A DNA stretch of 64,000 nucleotides from Ischnura elegans (GCF_921293095.1 NC_060259.1:4402001-4466000), one strand, 5' to 3'; shown: positions 1-11,689, numbered from the stretch's first letter. Notes: generated by a model not told the origin, from the sequence alone. Program-made: numbers and translations.

Positions 1-195
1 CTGGAATCAAATAACTGGCATTCTAAATTGTCCATAAATATTTCAGCTAACAGAGGTGAAAGAGGGGAACCCATGGCAAGGCCGTCTGTTTGTTGATAAA
101 AATTCTTATTATACAGAAAATAATTTTGGTTCGCACATAGTTCCATGAGACGGTGAAGTTCACTAGACACACTGTTGTCGATGTTGCAGTCTTTC
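1..195 (-). pseudogene. Penelope-like reverse transcriptase fragment
   Basis: Read on the minus strand, the first ~195 bases encode the middle of a Penelope-like (PLE) reverse transcriptase. The diagnostic stretch is NQNYF followed by DGLAMGSPLSPLLAEIFM, the RT segment in which a glycine-leucine-alanine-methionine-glycine loop precedes the catalytic palm; family members share this almost verbatim. The related PLE at 11.6-12.1 kb has the same segment. The fragment continues off the left edge, so its length and integrity are unknown. In minus-strand order it follows the PLE terminal region at 196-600, the normal order for a PLE. Family assignment is solid; whether the element is complete cannot be seen. 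Confidence 0.85.
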
Positions 196-600
196 AGCAA
201 GTCTCTCGTAAGTAACAAGGTTTTCTGTTTGGTTTTCTGGTCTCCTTAACTAATAGTGCCGATACTTCCCTAGACAAATCAGGGAAGCAATAGAAATTCA
301 AAAAACACCTTTGAATTTCAATAGAGAAGATGGATACTTCCTTCACAGCGCCTGGAAAAGAGTGATCAAAGAGAGAGCCAACCAGAGAGAAGCACCCAGT
401 CAGACAGCCAATCACAGTGCAGCTCCCATCCAGCCTACAGTATATAAGCGAGGCAGAAACCAACAGCCGACACCTTCGACCTGAAGACGCTGGCAGGATA
501 GCCAGCGAAACTGTTGTCAACCAACAATCTGACGCGGAAGAAAACCCTGGAGAAATGCAGAGATCAAACCATCGCCGCGGAAACCTACGCTCTAACATCC
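196..600 (-). mobile_element. Penelope-like element terminal (LTR-like) region
   Basis: This lies immediately upstream (minus-strand sense) of the PLE reverse transcriptase. It contains a TATATAAG box at 441-448 on the plus strand and, 33 bases later, a hammerhead-like core. The terminal repeat is therefore inverted relative to the RT, as in the better-defined PLE at 11475-19008. Long open frames here (both strands, about 130 codons) overlap the repeat and show no domain, so I treat them as chance. Confidence 0.6.
481..530 (+). ncRNA. hammerhead-ribozyme-like motif in PLE terminus
   Basis: The order of core elements matches a small type-I hammerhead: CTGAAGA at 481-487, a stem GCTGGC/GCCAGC (489-494 with 501-506), GAAA at 507-510, then a stem ACTGTTG/CAACAAT (510-516 with 522-528, one C-A mismatch) and a cytosine at 529 at the expected cleavage position. 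Two departures: an extra C at 488 between the core GA and stem II, and no good stem I. Hammerhead motifs are known from PLE terminal repeats. Self-cleavage is an inference. Confidence 0.5.
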
Positions 601-2132
601 TACAGATTATTATGTATAAGTGGTTTTACATCATAAATAGAACTTACACTCATGTAATGAATACCTTGAGTCAGTCTTACGTGCGAACAAATACTGATCA
701 TATTCCTACTGACACTAAACTATGCACGCATAATATTCATCCGATAAAGATATACCGTGTTGGGTACCAAATGACTATTTCTGCATTATTAATACAAATT
801 AAACTTATGAGCTGCCAAATATACTGCTTGGGATGTAGCGTTTGACGGTGTGGAAACTTAGGCGACGACAAAAGAGGGACAAGAAAAGAATGAAGGCATC
901 CGAGATGTGAGTATAAAAAAGAAAGGAAAAGGTGAGAAGGAGGGAGAGGAAAAAAAGAAGAAGTGCTATCCATGGTCGAGAGATTTTTGGTAAGGGGGGA
1001 GGGGAAGGATGAAAGTAAGGATATGGTTAGAATGAAAGGGCCTAATGCGAATGGGCGTCACTTTTAATTAAAGGGGTAAGTTCAAGTTGGGAGGGGCGCA
1101 GGCACGGTGATTCGTAAAATCTTCAATTCAGAAGGGCAGGTAAATGATGTTTTTCTATGACCACCATAACTGGTTGACTCACCATCATAACTCCACGCAC
1201 ATGTTGCTTGTACTGTTTTTCTTAAAAAAAATGAACAATATTAATGTAAGAGTATTTCCCATAAACAAAAGGACAACACTTCCTACGACGCATTATGGTC
1301 TGACAGCCTGCCATTTCACTTGATGCCAATAAACATCTCGCTGCTTCTTTTAGTGAAAATTTATGTTTACCTTAAAAGCAATTCAATAAAATTTAAAGAC
1401 AATCCAATTGCTTATTCGAAAAAATAATGCAAAATTATCTTCTCCCATAAAAAATTGCCGTACCGGTAGTTTTGACCGGTAAAAATTTAAAAACTTCTTC
1501 TGATTTTCTATTCACAGTATGGGAATAAGTTGCGTTATTCAAAATGTAGGCACAACTTGTAGTCCGAATAACCTACTACTTGGGAGTGACTGCTATTTAA
1601 CTTGTAAACATTGAAAAAATGTCTGAAAATCTTTAACCGCCGGCATGGATGAACGCGATGACGGATGGTAACCGTGACGCAAATGACAATATTTACATAG
1701 GCGTATATATTTACGTATTTTTCACCAGGCGATGTGAAGAAAAAATATTAGAGTAACATACTCGAAATGCTCCGAAAATTTATTTGCACAATATGTTTTG
1801 TATAAGTTTACCAAACTACACAGATGTCTCTTCTCTTCCTCGTGCGATGGGTTACTTGCCGGAAAAACCCATATATTCTTCTCCGCTTTCTTCGGTGGTG
1901 GAATTGTTTGGCTATGTGGGGGGGGGAGGTTCACGCGGCCTTCCTACCTCTGAAATCGTGCGTGGGGCTCTTGACGATGGTTAAAGTAGTCAAGTTGCAC
2001 CATTTGTACTACCTGATCAAGTCGAATCGATCCCCAGTGGACAAGGAACGTGTAAGCAAAACGCGAAGGTCGACTTCGGAGAATAACGGAGACGGCTGCG
2101 CCAAGTATGGGGACCGACTTTTGAAAGTGACT
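601..2132. other. no gene recognised
   Basis: AT-rich sequence with purine-rich and T-rich patches (about 880-1060). The open frames at 1722-2183 on both strands run across a G-run near 1918-1926 and show no family motif. The left end of the CCCAGA-type element that ends at 2174 should lie here or off the window, but I could not find a matching terminus. Confidence 0.5.
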
Positions 2133-2174
2133 TGTACATACGAATTAGATACGGAGGGTTCTGTGCCGTCTGGG
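2133..2174 (-). repeat. terminal inverted repeat of a CCCAGACGGCAC DNA transposon
   Basis: The reverse complement reads CCCAGACGGCACAGAACCC and continues through GTATCTAATTCGTATGTACA, about 42 bases identical to the left terminus of the 5.2-kb element beginning at 38915. This is therefore the outer end of another copy, whose body extends leftwards. The other end was not found, so the copy is probably truncated or interrupted. Confidence 0.8.
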
Positions 2175-3952
2175 AATATATAGCTTGATATTTAATGTAA
2201 AATGTTGTTCATTAATTTTTATGATGGAAGCTTATTGTTAATATAATTTCTAGAATTTCAATGTATAAATATCATTTTAACGTGTATTGGTTATAACCCA
2301 TGTTTGATTTGAGCTTTCACTAACTTTTTACAATGTAAGTTTAGACTGGTAGAACGTACAAGTGGTACATGGGAGTTTCGTTCCAATTAATGCTTAAAAA
2401 CTAATCCTTGTCCGCTTTACGTGTGAATTTTGTTGACTCGTGTCATACTTGTTAAAGAATAATTTATGTAGTAATAACGATTTTTCATAACAGACACTAA
2501 CTTAAAATAAAGCCTTTTGCAGCGTAATCGGATTTTTTTACTTATTTGAAGCAGTAATACCCCTATCCTCATAAGATCCCTACAAAATCCTGTCCCTAAT
2601 TTCACGCTGGTCGAAGGAAATAATAAAAAGTAAGTAATACGTAAATAAAGCAATATATGCAGACGACATTGGCAGTCGATTCCGATTGGCTGTTATCCAG
2701 ACGACACGCGATTGCCACGCCACGGTGGCCGGGGTAGCGGCTCCACCCCGCTTCGCCGCGAATTTCTCCCCTCAGTCAACTCGCCGTGCCTCGTCTGTCT
2801 CAACCCGCTGTTACTCCCGAGAAAAAAGTGGCATGTTTTTGAGGCCGCGGTGAAAGTCGGAACTAATGGCAGCACCTGTCTTGGACCCTGGCAGACGTCG
2901 TTAGGGCATTGAAACCCGTGTAAATTAAGGAAAAATTTGTGGAGAATATGTTGGATTCCGGAGATATAAGGCTTAATCTTATTATTTTAAATTAAATAGC
3001 CATTCTTTATTGTAAACTGTACGAGCTTACGCAGGGATTCTAACACTCCTGTACATTAATATTGCGAATTATATGCCGGTATGTCTCTCCCTTCGGCTAC
3101 GAACTTGTAACTGCTAAGTACGCCTTGAAGCAATGGAATAAATACTGGAGATTATCTACGACATTAGCGAACGGATTCTCATCACGGTAAGGTGATGTTT
3201 ACGTAAATGACGCGATACATTACCTAAATATTTGTCACAACAGAGGAATAGTACAAATTTCTCAATTAGGTAATGGAAGAGAGTTCTACTAAAAATAAAT
3301 TCATTATATCTATCTTATGAAAGGTTTGGTTCAAAATGAAAAGTAAATACCCTCTGCATTTAAGTAATTTATTCAGGTTTGGAGATACCTTTGAAACATG
3401 TGTAGATATGGATTGAACAAATAAAAAGAACAATGTGACCTTCTCAATACTGGGAAGTGGTAAACTCAATAAAAGGGTTAACTATGTATGTATTGCGATG
3501 ACCTCGTCCCTTAAAAGTTTATCTGCACATTCATTGTGGCTTAGTTTCCAATTCACGACACAAAAATCTTCCAATCCGAGTCATTAGTGGCACCTATCAA
3601 AGAACATCACTGCCACACGAAAAATTATATCCAATAATTTTCTCCATATAAGAACCGTGTTAACGTAACACCACTTTGGCACCAAAAACATACTGAAGTC
3701 ATTTTCTTAACAGATATTGCTGATAAACAGATGAATCTGTAAATAGGAAACATTCTAACATCAGACAATCACAAGGCAATAAATTACATGTTACAGAAAT
3801 ACTTACATCTTCAGTTTTCTTTAGCAATTTAACTGAAAATACGAAAAATTCAATGATAAAAATAATTACCTTCCAATTCTTCTAATCCATCATTCAATTA
3901 TACTTACTACGGGAATACATGCCATTATGCATTATGGGCATTAAGAATTAAA
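2175..3952. other. intergenic, nothing recognised
   Basis: AT-rich apart from a GC-rich island at about 2690-2900 (GCCACGG, GGCCGGGG, CGCTTCGCCGCG) that could be a CpG-type promoter or the remnant of a repeat. No motif ties it to a gene. The 3' portion of the P-element that ends at 3953 should continue here, but no matching C-terminal exon was found. Confidence 0.4.
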
Positions 3953-4147
3953 CTATGAATGACATGACTTCAGTGTTATCCTTAGACCTTCAGAGGTACT
4001 TGTGGTCAAAAATTCTGTGTCTTTTGACTTCAGTGTTATCCTTAGACCTTCAGAGGTACTTGTGGTCAAAAATTCTGTGTCTTTTATCGTGCAATTATTT
4101 TTTTCCCTCTCCCATTTATCTAGCCAAGCTAGAGACTTCTGTAGTAT
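3953..4147 (-). CDS. P-element transposase exon 5, with in-frame 60-bp duplication
   Basis: The exon starts after a CCACAG acceptor in phase 0 and reads ILQKSLAWLDKWE, then FLTTSTSEGLRITLKS, which matches the conserved 'WLDKWE ... FLT.ST.EGLR.TLKS' block of P/THAP9 transposases near the RNase-H-like catalytic end. A 60-bp unit is tandemly duplicated, so a 20-residue block occurs twice without breaking frame. It ends at a stop three codons after the duplication; the usual following C-terminal segment is missing. Either the exon uses an unseen donor or the gene is 3'-truncated. Confidence 0.75.
   Translation of the reverse strand: MLQKSLAWLDKWEREKNNCTIKDTEFLTTSTSEGLRITLKSKDTEFLTTSTSEGLRITLKSCHS
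3965..4084. repeat. perfect 60-bp tandem duplication inside transposase exon
   Basis: Units 3965-4024 and 4025-4084 appear identical base for base. Sixty is divisible by three, so it duplicates KDTEFLTTSTSEGLRITLKS in the minus-strand frame. The identity of the two units implies a recent event. Confidence 0.95.
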
Positions 4148-4264
4148 CTGTGGATGCAACAATTAGTTACTCGCTATGACAAAATTCCAACTAAATCTTG
4201 TGATTCCAACAACAATCTGAAGTCATTAACTACAAAATAACTCTTTTAGTATAAAAATACTCAC

Positions 4265-4438
4265 TATGAAATCAGGTGAATTTTCCTGCACCCCTTCATG
4301 TCCACCGTTACGATTCAAGGCATCAAACATGCTATTTATCGTTTTGCAGAAATCTGCAGTTGCATCAGCATCCTGTAGCCCAGGCACATTATGCTTCTGA
4401 TAAAATTCTAGGCCTTGAGCAACAGAGTTGCTAAAAAC
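4265..4438 (-). CDS. P-element transposase exon 4
   Basis: Fifty-eight codons, phase 0 at both ends. Acceptor TTTTAG at 4439-4440 and donor GTGAGT at 4264-4259 (minus strand). It reads VFSNSVAQGLEFY ... ATADFCKTINSMFDALN ... SPDF. P/THAP9 transposases have the same succession: a 'SHSVA' helix, an 'ATA.F....ND.FD.LN' block, then a short linker to the 'WLD.WE' exon. It joins in frame to exon 3 (LATQ|VFSNS) and to exon 5 (SPDFI|ILQKS). Confidence 0.82.
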
Positions 4439-4632
4439 CTAAAACATACATAATGAAGAATGTGTATTTTGCAGAGTGCGATCAAAGTTACAGATTATTG
4501 ATAACACCTTTCAACTTTCATTAAATATATGGTCAGTTATTATTGGGATAAACCAATACACCATTTCATTAATTAAAATTTTCTGCAAAATTGAAAATTT
4601 TTATTTTAAGAAAACCTCAACAGAGTACCAAC

Positions 4633-4791
4633 CTGGGTTGCCAGCTTCACCCTCATTTTCATCACGTTACTTAAAGCTACGTGATTAGCAGTTATCCTGG
4701 GGCACACCCTCAACTCCCCAGGAATCTGCTGATCAACATGGTGAAGCGTGGTGATGTGGCTCCACTTCACTGGTGGTTGATTAGGGTTTAC
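4633..4791 (-). CDS. P-element transposase exon 3
   Basis: Fifty-three codons, phase 0 at both ends, with acceptor GTCTAG and donor GTTGGT. The sequence contains VKWSHITTLHHVDQQ, LRVCPRITANHV and MKMRVKLATQ, the order seen in P/THAP9 transposases directly after the 'HLIKNIRN' segment. It connects to exon 2 at KELR|VNPNQ. Confidence 0.83.
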
Positions 4792-4939
4792 CTAGACAAA
4801 TAAAGTTTACGATCACTATTACAAGAACCAAATATAAAATATAAGCAAACATTATAAAATTATTATATCAAAAAGGACTAAATTTTCATTACATAAATTA
4901 AACAGGATTATTTGATTGCTTGTTCTTGTTGAAACTTAC

Positions 4940-6280
4940 CCTTAATTCTTTGCTGTTGTATAGCCTGTTGCGAATGTTTTTGATCAGGTGAGGAGTGTCT
5001 GCAAATGCAAAAATTTTTCTTTTTCCATCGAGGGGATGAGGGAAGTAATTTCTTATGTTCCCCAATTGGCCATTAATGCCGACACATGACCACATTTTTC
5101 TGTTTGTGGCAGCCCCATCAGATACAAAGCCATGTATTTTGGCTCCTGCCTTTTCCAGAAGAATGATAGCCTTAATGGCTATTTTTGCAAGGGTTTCTCC
5201 CTTCACTGAGCCCCTTGATGCAAAGACCGCTACTGGCTGAGTGTATGAGTCCAACAGGGGCTGGAACATAAGCACGAGAGCAGAGTTAGCCTTTTCTGAT
5301 GCCCTCCTTGCACCCGGCTCCTCCTCACCAAAATCAATAAGGCCAACATAAGTCATATCTCGAGAGTTAACTGACAGGCTCTCCCTGACAGCCATCTCAT
5401 CCCATAGGAGGATGCCATGTCTATGAGCCTCGACCATATTAGCCAGCTTTAATGTCAGCAACTCAAAAAATTTGGGATCGAAGCCACAACTGGTATCAAT
5501 TAGCCCTAGATACTTCCTAATGGTCCTGACATGTGGAAGTGGAAGGATTTCATTATCCCGGACGAATCTATATCCCACAGGAGACCTGATATGCATTAGC
5601 ATGCACAGCATCATCCATTCCTCAGAATACCTCCTTCCATTAGCCTTCCTCAGTCTACATGCCTTTACCATTTCCCTCAAAGCAGTGAGCTGGTTCAGTG
5701 GTATGTTTGAGTCTGCTCTCAGCCTATCTATCAGAGACTCATTTTCCATTTTTCTCATGGCTTCATGGGCATCAGTGCGAAGCCTTTTAATGACTTTTTT
5801 GGCTCTTGATAATGAGCGCCGATTGTTGTCAGACCTTCGTCTGAAGGTGGTCACAGTTGGCTCACTTAATGCGATCTTTAACCTCGACATGCTTGCCTTT
5901 CTCTTCGCCCTCAAATATTTTTGGAGTAAGGTTCTCCTCACCTGGACACACCACTTGCATAAATCCCCACCCTCAGATATAAGTTGGCATTTTTTGTGCC
6001 TCCATTGCCCAATCAAATCAATAAAGCAAACATCACTGCTCACCCTTGAGTAGCCTTCTTTCATTAAATTTCCCTTACACACTTTCACTGCATTCAATTT
6101 ATTAATAATATCCATCACTTGAGAGGCCTGTGTAACGGGCTCATTAGTAAGTCCTAAAATTTCATTTGGCACATTCTTCTGAAGGATAGAGCAGGTCACA
6201 TTTCCACTCTTCGACACACAAACATCTTTATAAATTATTGTATTTACCTTGTGCGCCTCTACAACTACGCATACGCATTG
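4940..6280 (-). CDS. P-element transposase exon 2 (catalytic core)
   Basis: About 440 codons without a stop. N-terminal part: a basic helical region (leucine- and Arg/Lys-rich, RAKKVIKRLR) that may be the oligomerisation coiled coil of P transposases. Then YSEEWMMLCMLMHIRSP and a helix-turn-helix-like RTIRKYLG, followed by the RNase-H-like core: ILLWDEMAVRESL (first acidic residue), FVSDGAATNRKMW (second acidic residue) and FADTPHLIKNIRNRLYN. The GTP-binding insertion typical of P elements would follow in exons 3 and 4. The donor GTAAGT follows KELR at 4940. The 5' limit is uncertain: the open frame runs to 6295 next to the nested element and the true acceptor lies between about 6250 and 6295. 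Confidence 0.88.
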
Positions 6281-6300
6281 CAAAAATACAACCACTTCAG

Positions 6301-8469
6301 GGGCCTAAGTCCGTAACTTGAATTCTCCTTTCTCCGGAGACTCTGTACTCTCCCGTAGTTTCCTCCCGACTGTAGTCCGTAACTCGGCGGAGAAAACATC
6401 AGTTCCTGGCCGCTACCGGAGAAAACTCTAATTCTCGGTATCGGATAGGAAGAGCAGATAGGTATGAAAAATATTGAATCCGAAGCCGGCGATACCGTGA
6501 AGAACCAATAGAAAAGCTTTGTTTCAAATAAAAAAACGAGAGGGAAATCAAACGATTCTCACCTGTAATAAGGGCTACTCGTTCATCATTAAAGTTAAAC
6601 TTTCAAATAAAAGAAATTGATGCATCGAAATTATAATTGATAGTGGATAAATCGATTTAAATCCATCGCAGATATATTTCTTCATTAGTACACACAAAAG
6701 AGTATATTATACCATTGAAAAAGGAGAGACTAATGCGTAACACCAAAGCATTTTTATGTTTTAGATGGAGGTAATCTTGTATACAAACGGCCGCTGTATT
6801 CATTGATGATATATCTGGCATATTTTTTTGCACTTCGGATGCTTACTTTCATTGGTGAATGCATGATGAGTATGGAAAAACATAACTATCAACGTCAGTA
6901 TTACATGCATTTATCCTCAAAAAGCTGAAATACACAATGTGGGAGTGGAAAAAGAAAATTGAAAAACTTTACTATGCAGAAAAGAATCGTAAAGAAAATA
7001 ACGTTAAGATAAATGTGTGAATGGTACATAGTTATTCTTGCAAATACCTACGTGCCAGCAATTAGTAGCATATGTTACAATCTCCCAAAATGTTATAGTT
7101 TAGGAAACACAACAACCTGCCTCGCTACTTTTAAAAATTTCAAATACTGACAGCGTAGAATAGCGAAAACATGGGGAAAATGGTTTACTAGAGGTATATA
7201 TAGAGAAAACAAAGCAAAATTACCCTTACTTGTACATATTTATTGCTCATCATATCACATACAGCACTACAACGCACACATTTCTATCTTTTTAATACTT
7301 ATAATCATTATATTCGGAATCAACTGTTTCAATAAATATCTTGGCTCACAATAAATATAAAACACTATTATGTAACACTAATAAAACATGATAATCGGTT
7401 TTCCAATCACTTTGCACACACTAAAAGAATTTGCACTCCTTGAAGTTCGAAAGGATTCTTTACACCTCACTTCCTACTCATCACTAACGACTTAGAATCA
7501 GATTACGTTATTTCACATTAACATTGCGAAGACAATTAAATGAATAGGTTGAAACAAATTGCTAAACCAGTTATTGTGACACCAACAAACTTCGAATTTC
7601 ACTATCACTCTCACCGTAACATGACCAAAACAAAAACAAACAACAACACAACGAAATGTAAACATTGCCAAAACCTCACATCTCACAACGGGAATTGGAA
7701 ATAGATGCAATACGTAATAAAATCAAACAGAACTTAGAAGCGAACAAACGAATGAAAATTAACAGGCGTTCGATGTATCCCTAAAGTAAGACTAGTTCCA
7801 ATATGAAACATATCCCCTTCGCAATACATAGTTAGATACCTTTCATCGTAATGTATACAGTTGATTCGTAGCCTAAATTATATACGTGCGAAATAATTTC
7901 GTCGAAGATGTTACATTCACAACACACTTCACTCTTTACTTCATCGTCTATGTGCAATCAATTCACTAAGGGGTACACTAAGGACACAAATTTTGTTCAC
8001 TTATACTAGAGGCACAATGAAAGTTCACTGCACGTAGTTTCCTTGCAAATGCAGCCATACAAAAATTTCTATTCTTGTCACAAATTACACTACATAACTT
8101 GAAGAATGCATTTTCGTGTTCTATTTTGTCACAAATACGTAAAAAACCATATTAGAATACAATTAGAACTGCAGTACGATCGCCCACAACGGTCCGCCAT
8201 TGGTATTTTCCTCGATTCTCCTATGGAGAAAATGAATCGCCGGGTCCCGGGCGGGTGACTCCCAAGCTCCCGTCCAGGGCGCGTCAGAGTCTCCAAATCG
8301 CGTTACGGACTTCAGTCGGGAGAATGATACTCTCCAGGAGAGTCAGAGTCTCCGTTACTGGGAGAAAGTTTTCTCCGTTACCGTTACAGACTTCAGTTGG
8401 ATGAAACTGGAGCTTCACGAGTCTCTTGTCTCCCAACTCGGGAGAAAACGAAGTTACAGACTTAGGCCC
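6301..8469. mobile_element. non-autonomous Harbinger-like DNA transposon in P-element intron 1
   Basis: Terminal inverted repeats GGGCCTAAGTCCGTAACTT at the left and its complement with one difference at the right, flanked by the 3-bp direct repeat CAG (6298-6300 and 8470-8472). Subterminal sequence is full of GGAGA/TCTCC and GGAGAC blocks. A 3-bp CWG duplication is a known target preference in the Harbinger superfamily. The two inserts in the gypsy protease (35658-44626, 44648-46585) share the AAGTCYGTAACT core, the GGAGA-rich ends and the CWG duplication. No transposase is recognisable in the AT-rich interior (6500-8150), so it must be mobilised in trans. Confidence 0.8.
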
Positions 8470-8523
8470 CAGGTCCAGAGAATGGGATCACACGAGTCCA
8501 TGTTAAGCTGGGCCTTTACTTAC

Positions 8524-8760
8524 CTCCTGGATGACTTTGCCATTGCCATCTTTCAACTGCTTCTTCCTGACCATGTCGTGGGGCATGAAATGCCTTTCAC
8601 ACAGTCTCTGCCCTGCCTTCAACTCAAAGTTTACCCTTGGTATTGCAGCTTGCCATTTACTCCTCTTAACAGGATCTTTGGGAGCAGAGAAAAATGAGAA
8701 GGTAGACTTTTTAGAGCCATACCCCTCAGTACACCCTGGTGCGACACAGCTTTGTGGCAT
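8524..8760 (-). CDS. P-element transposase exon 1, THAP DNA-binding domain
   Basis: Seventy-nine codons starting MPQSCVAPGC and ending VIQE before donor GTAAGT (8523-8518). All THAP zinc ligands are present: C5 and C10 near the start, then CERH (C54, H57). The invariant tryptophan (KW at about 37), the early proline in APKDP and a FMPHDM box near the domain end are also there. THAP domains of P transposases bind the transposon's subterminal DNA. The start is the first methionine and matches the MPxxC start of the family. The gap to exon 2 is filled by the 6301-8469 insertion. Confidence 0.9.
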
Positions 8761-9544
8761 TTCAAATATCGCCGAAAATAAAGCGAACTAGCTCCTCCCT
8801 CACCCGTGAAATCCACACAGTGAATTACTTTAGCGTTTAGAATTATAAAAAAAAACGCTGAAGAACTCAATTAAATAGTTTTTCAAGTGCAAATAACTCG
8901 CTTAAACACACGTGAACTTACCGAGCTACATACAAAGCATGGGTACACGACAAGTAGCGCTCGTAGTTCGTTAAAATTCCGCAGCCTCAAAAACCTGCCA
9001 CCAAAATTGTACGGCGGGCATAGGAAGTTGCACTGGTTTGGTCTGTCTGGAGATGTGACTTGACAAGCGAGAAGCGCACACGCGCCTACATCATACTTGT
9101 TTGCCTTGTTTGTTTAGGTTACTTTGGACACTGGTTGTTTAAATATTCGTGAGTATTGGACGTCACTCTTCCTAAAGCGGCAATAAGCTCAGCTTAATTG
9201 AACTAATATAAGTTTTTCAATGAAATTTAAACCATTCGTCAGGTTCTATTATTCTTACGAAGATTAATCGTAGTGGCGTGATTGGTTCACCGCTTACATT
9301 TGATCGGTACTATAGCTTTATTATTCAATTTCAGTGGTGTTTTACTAATGAAAAGAAAATCTATAACCACTCATCATGAAGTTTGGTTTAAGGCCTCTAA
9401 TTTTATGAATACCTCATACTAATGTATGGAATCATTGTTGATTTATTACCTTTTGAAAGTAGCGATTGTTAAATTTCAAGGTACTAACTGGCTAATATAT
9501 CTAGAGAATATTTATCTACAGGTAATTCTTTGGTATTTTTATCC
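8761..9544. other. intergenic; possible divergent promoter region
   Basis: Separates the minus-strand P-element THAP exon from the plus-strand host-gene candidate. No clear TATA box or TIR. An acceptor-like TATCTACAG at 9512-9520 precedes the first coding exon of the host gene, so an upstream non-coding exon may lie here. Confidence 0.35.
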
Positions 9545-9665
9545 ATGGTACGCCCTTTCAGATGTGATAATTACGTATTGAAAATGAGTCTACGGTATCG
9601 TGCTTCCAGTCACCCCGAAGAGGAGGAAGATGTTTCTGAGATGGATTCGTGTGTAAGAAGTGATG
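9545..9665 (+). CDS. candidate CAMLG/GET2-like gene, exon 1
   Basis: ATG codons at 9545 and 9584 are in the same frame; from 9584 it reads MSLRYRASSHPEEEEDVSEMD and ends in phase 1 at GATG|GTGAGG (donor at 9666). The phase matches the GT-beginning exon at 21493, so Gly is split across the junction. The short acidic N-terminus has no recognisable domain. Assignment rests on matching phase, a reasonable donor and position rather than homology, so this exon is the weakest of the three. The spliced protein would be 229 aa (from 9584) or 242 aa (from 9545). Confidence 0.5.
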
Positions 9666-10040
9666 GTGAGGCATGCCATTTATGTCTCATAACTTACGTA
9701 CCTAGTATCAAGTGATAAGTTCTTATCATATTATGGCAGATAGTCCTGGCCTCTTTTCTTAATTAACGGGGAAAATAACCCTTTTGATCCAAAATTATTC
9801 CACAACTCTTTTAAGTTTTCATTGGTATCTTCAGTTCTCGTTTTTTTTTATAGAAATGCCGTGATTTTCAAGCTTTTTATCCTCGTTTCAAAAATTACAA
9901 TGACTTGAGACAAATGAGGAAATATGATTGTACCCTTAAAAATAATTTTTCCTCGTGTGAGATTAGTTGGGATGAATATTTGGAATTGATCATTATGATA
10001 GCCTTTATTTTCTTCCGCAGTGCTCACAAAAGTTTACCCA
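9666..10040. other. host intron 1, left part
   Basis: AT-rich intron sequence between the exon-1 donor and the TIR element. No feature recognised. Confidence 0.4.
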
Positions 10041-11689
10041 CATAGCACAAAATATCTACTAGATGTCTACAAAATATCTATAACGTGCTCAGCTAATATC
10101 TAGAAAGTATCTTCTAGGCATTTTGTAGATATCTAAGTGTCCGCTTTTCTGATATCTGCACGATATTTTCTAGAAATTCATATTCAAATTGAATCCACTG
10201 GAATTTCGAATTTCAGGATAAATGACTCGCATATAATATGTTTCGGTTCGACTAGAATTTATTTTTCAACTGACAGGCTGCTGGTGGAGCCGGAGGTGAT
10301 GGTATGGTGTCTCATGGGGATTCTTCTTGCACATTGGAACCTCACAGGCTTTTTTTTTTGTTTCTTTCTAGTAGGGGCTTCCTATTCCGATTCCAAATTT
10401 GAAGTGTCCAAAGCAGCTCACAACTTCCTTTTAACTTTCTCAAAGGAGTCTGCAACATTATCAATGGATGTTGATTCAGTGTCTTGCAGTATAGGTCTTG
10501 AAGAATTTTAATGGAAGTTTTTGCCAATGTATTTAAATACCTTTATCAGGGCTATGAATGAATATGAGTACATAACTGTGATTCATATAAGGTTATGGCA
10601 ATGTTTGTTACGATCGTAAAAAAATTAAGTTGTAAATTAATTAAAAAGGAGAGACTAGAATTTTGACATACCTTTTATTCCATTGTATTGGATTTGTTTA
10701 TTGATGGTAACGAAGCTGAGACTGTTCATGGTTACCTATGAATTTTGATTAATTAAATAAAAACAAATTTTGCTTAAATTGTCAATGTCAAATGTCTCTT
10801 TTATCACTAATATTTTTTTTTCAATATGTATCATTTCTTGAAATAATATTTTTGTTAAATATTACTTTCAGTATATAAACTTCCGGTATTTTTTAAGGTT
10901 AAGCAATAGCCATACATTCATAGTATGTACATATTCTAGACATCTAGTAGATGTTTAAAAAAAGTGGTATGATTATTTTTAACTCACTTTTATAAACATT
11001 TGCCAGAAGAGTTACCTTTCCTTTTTTAGTGTATGTGCATACAATGACTTTTATCTATCCATTCACCAAAAAGCATAGCAGATACACTTTTTTTCAACAT
11101 TCGGGTGTTTTTTTGGCTATTTTCATTGGACGTATTTGAAAAGACTCCTGCTCAAAAAAGACATTTTCTAGACATCTAGTAGATACTTAACCCTTTCGAG
11201 ACGGTGGAGTTCTCTTCTAAGCATGGCTACTGCACTGAGCCCCTAGAGACTCTTTGGTCCTCTTTGTACCGAGCACTTTTGCAGGACATTCCTTAAGTAG
11301 GGTGTTGCGGATAATTACACACTCTCAGCACCAACATTTTTCGACCCTTCCCAGTGGGGAATCCACGTTATCTTCGTCTCTGAGGGTAGTTGGTCTCCCT
11401 CCTTTTGGGGTTTATAACGCTACCAGTGGCATTGGTTCGCGGTAAATCATGCTTTGTTTACATGAATTAGCTATTAATAATGAAAACACTTTGTTTCTTC
11501 CACGAGTTTATAAAAATTTATATTTAATGACTGGTTTTGGCTATTACACCATAATTAAATACAGGAAATATGTGGTGGGGGCAGGTTTATATGTACTATG
11601 GTTGCTAATGTGGGGGTGGGGGGAGGAGGTTTGGTTTTTGAGGTTTGATGTTCCAAACCTTCGTACATGTGTTCCCATTACTGAGGCTC

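Larger units (their letters stand above)
3953..8760 (-). mobile_element. P-element (THAP9-like) transposon, gene portion
   Basis: A five-exon transposase gene on the minus strand covers this span, with one Harbinger-like element nested in its first intron (6301-8469). All checkable splice junctions downstream of the insertion are phase 0 with GT donors and AG acceptors. Summed, the exons give about 700 residues, close to P transposases (about 750). The normal C-terminal tail is not visible and no TIR/8-bp duplication pair for this copy was found, so its outer limits are unknown. It is more complete than the other P-like element in the window (22044-24893). Confidence 0.8.

Noticed and set aside
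194..845. Open frames of 134 and 142 codons on opposite strands
   Set aside because: They overlap each other and the PLE terminal repeat and lack any domain or conserved composition.
2690..2912. Host promoter or first exon in the GC-rich island
   Set aside because: No splice donor with a credible coding exon and no downstream partner; left as unassigned.
5055..6053. Plus-strand open frames opposite the transposase exon
   Set aside because: Antisense shadows of the P-transposase reading frame.
10137..10511. 124-codon plus-strand open frame in the left flank of the composite TIR element
   Set aside because: Begins without ATG, runs through subterminal repeats and T-runs, and has no recognisable motif.
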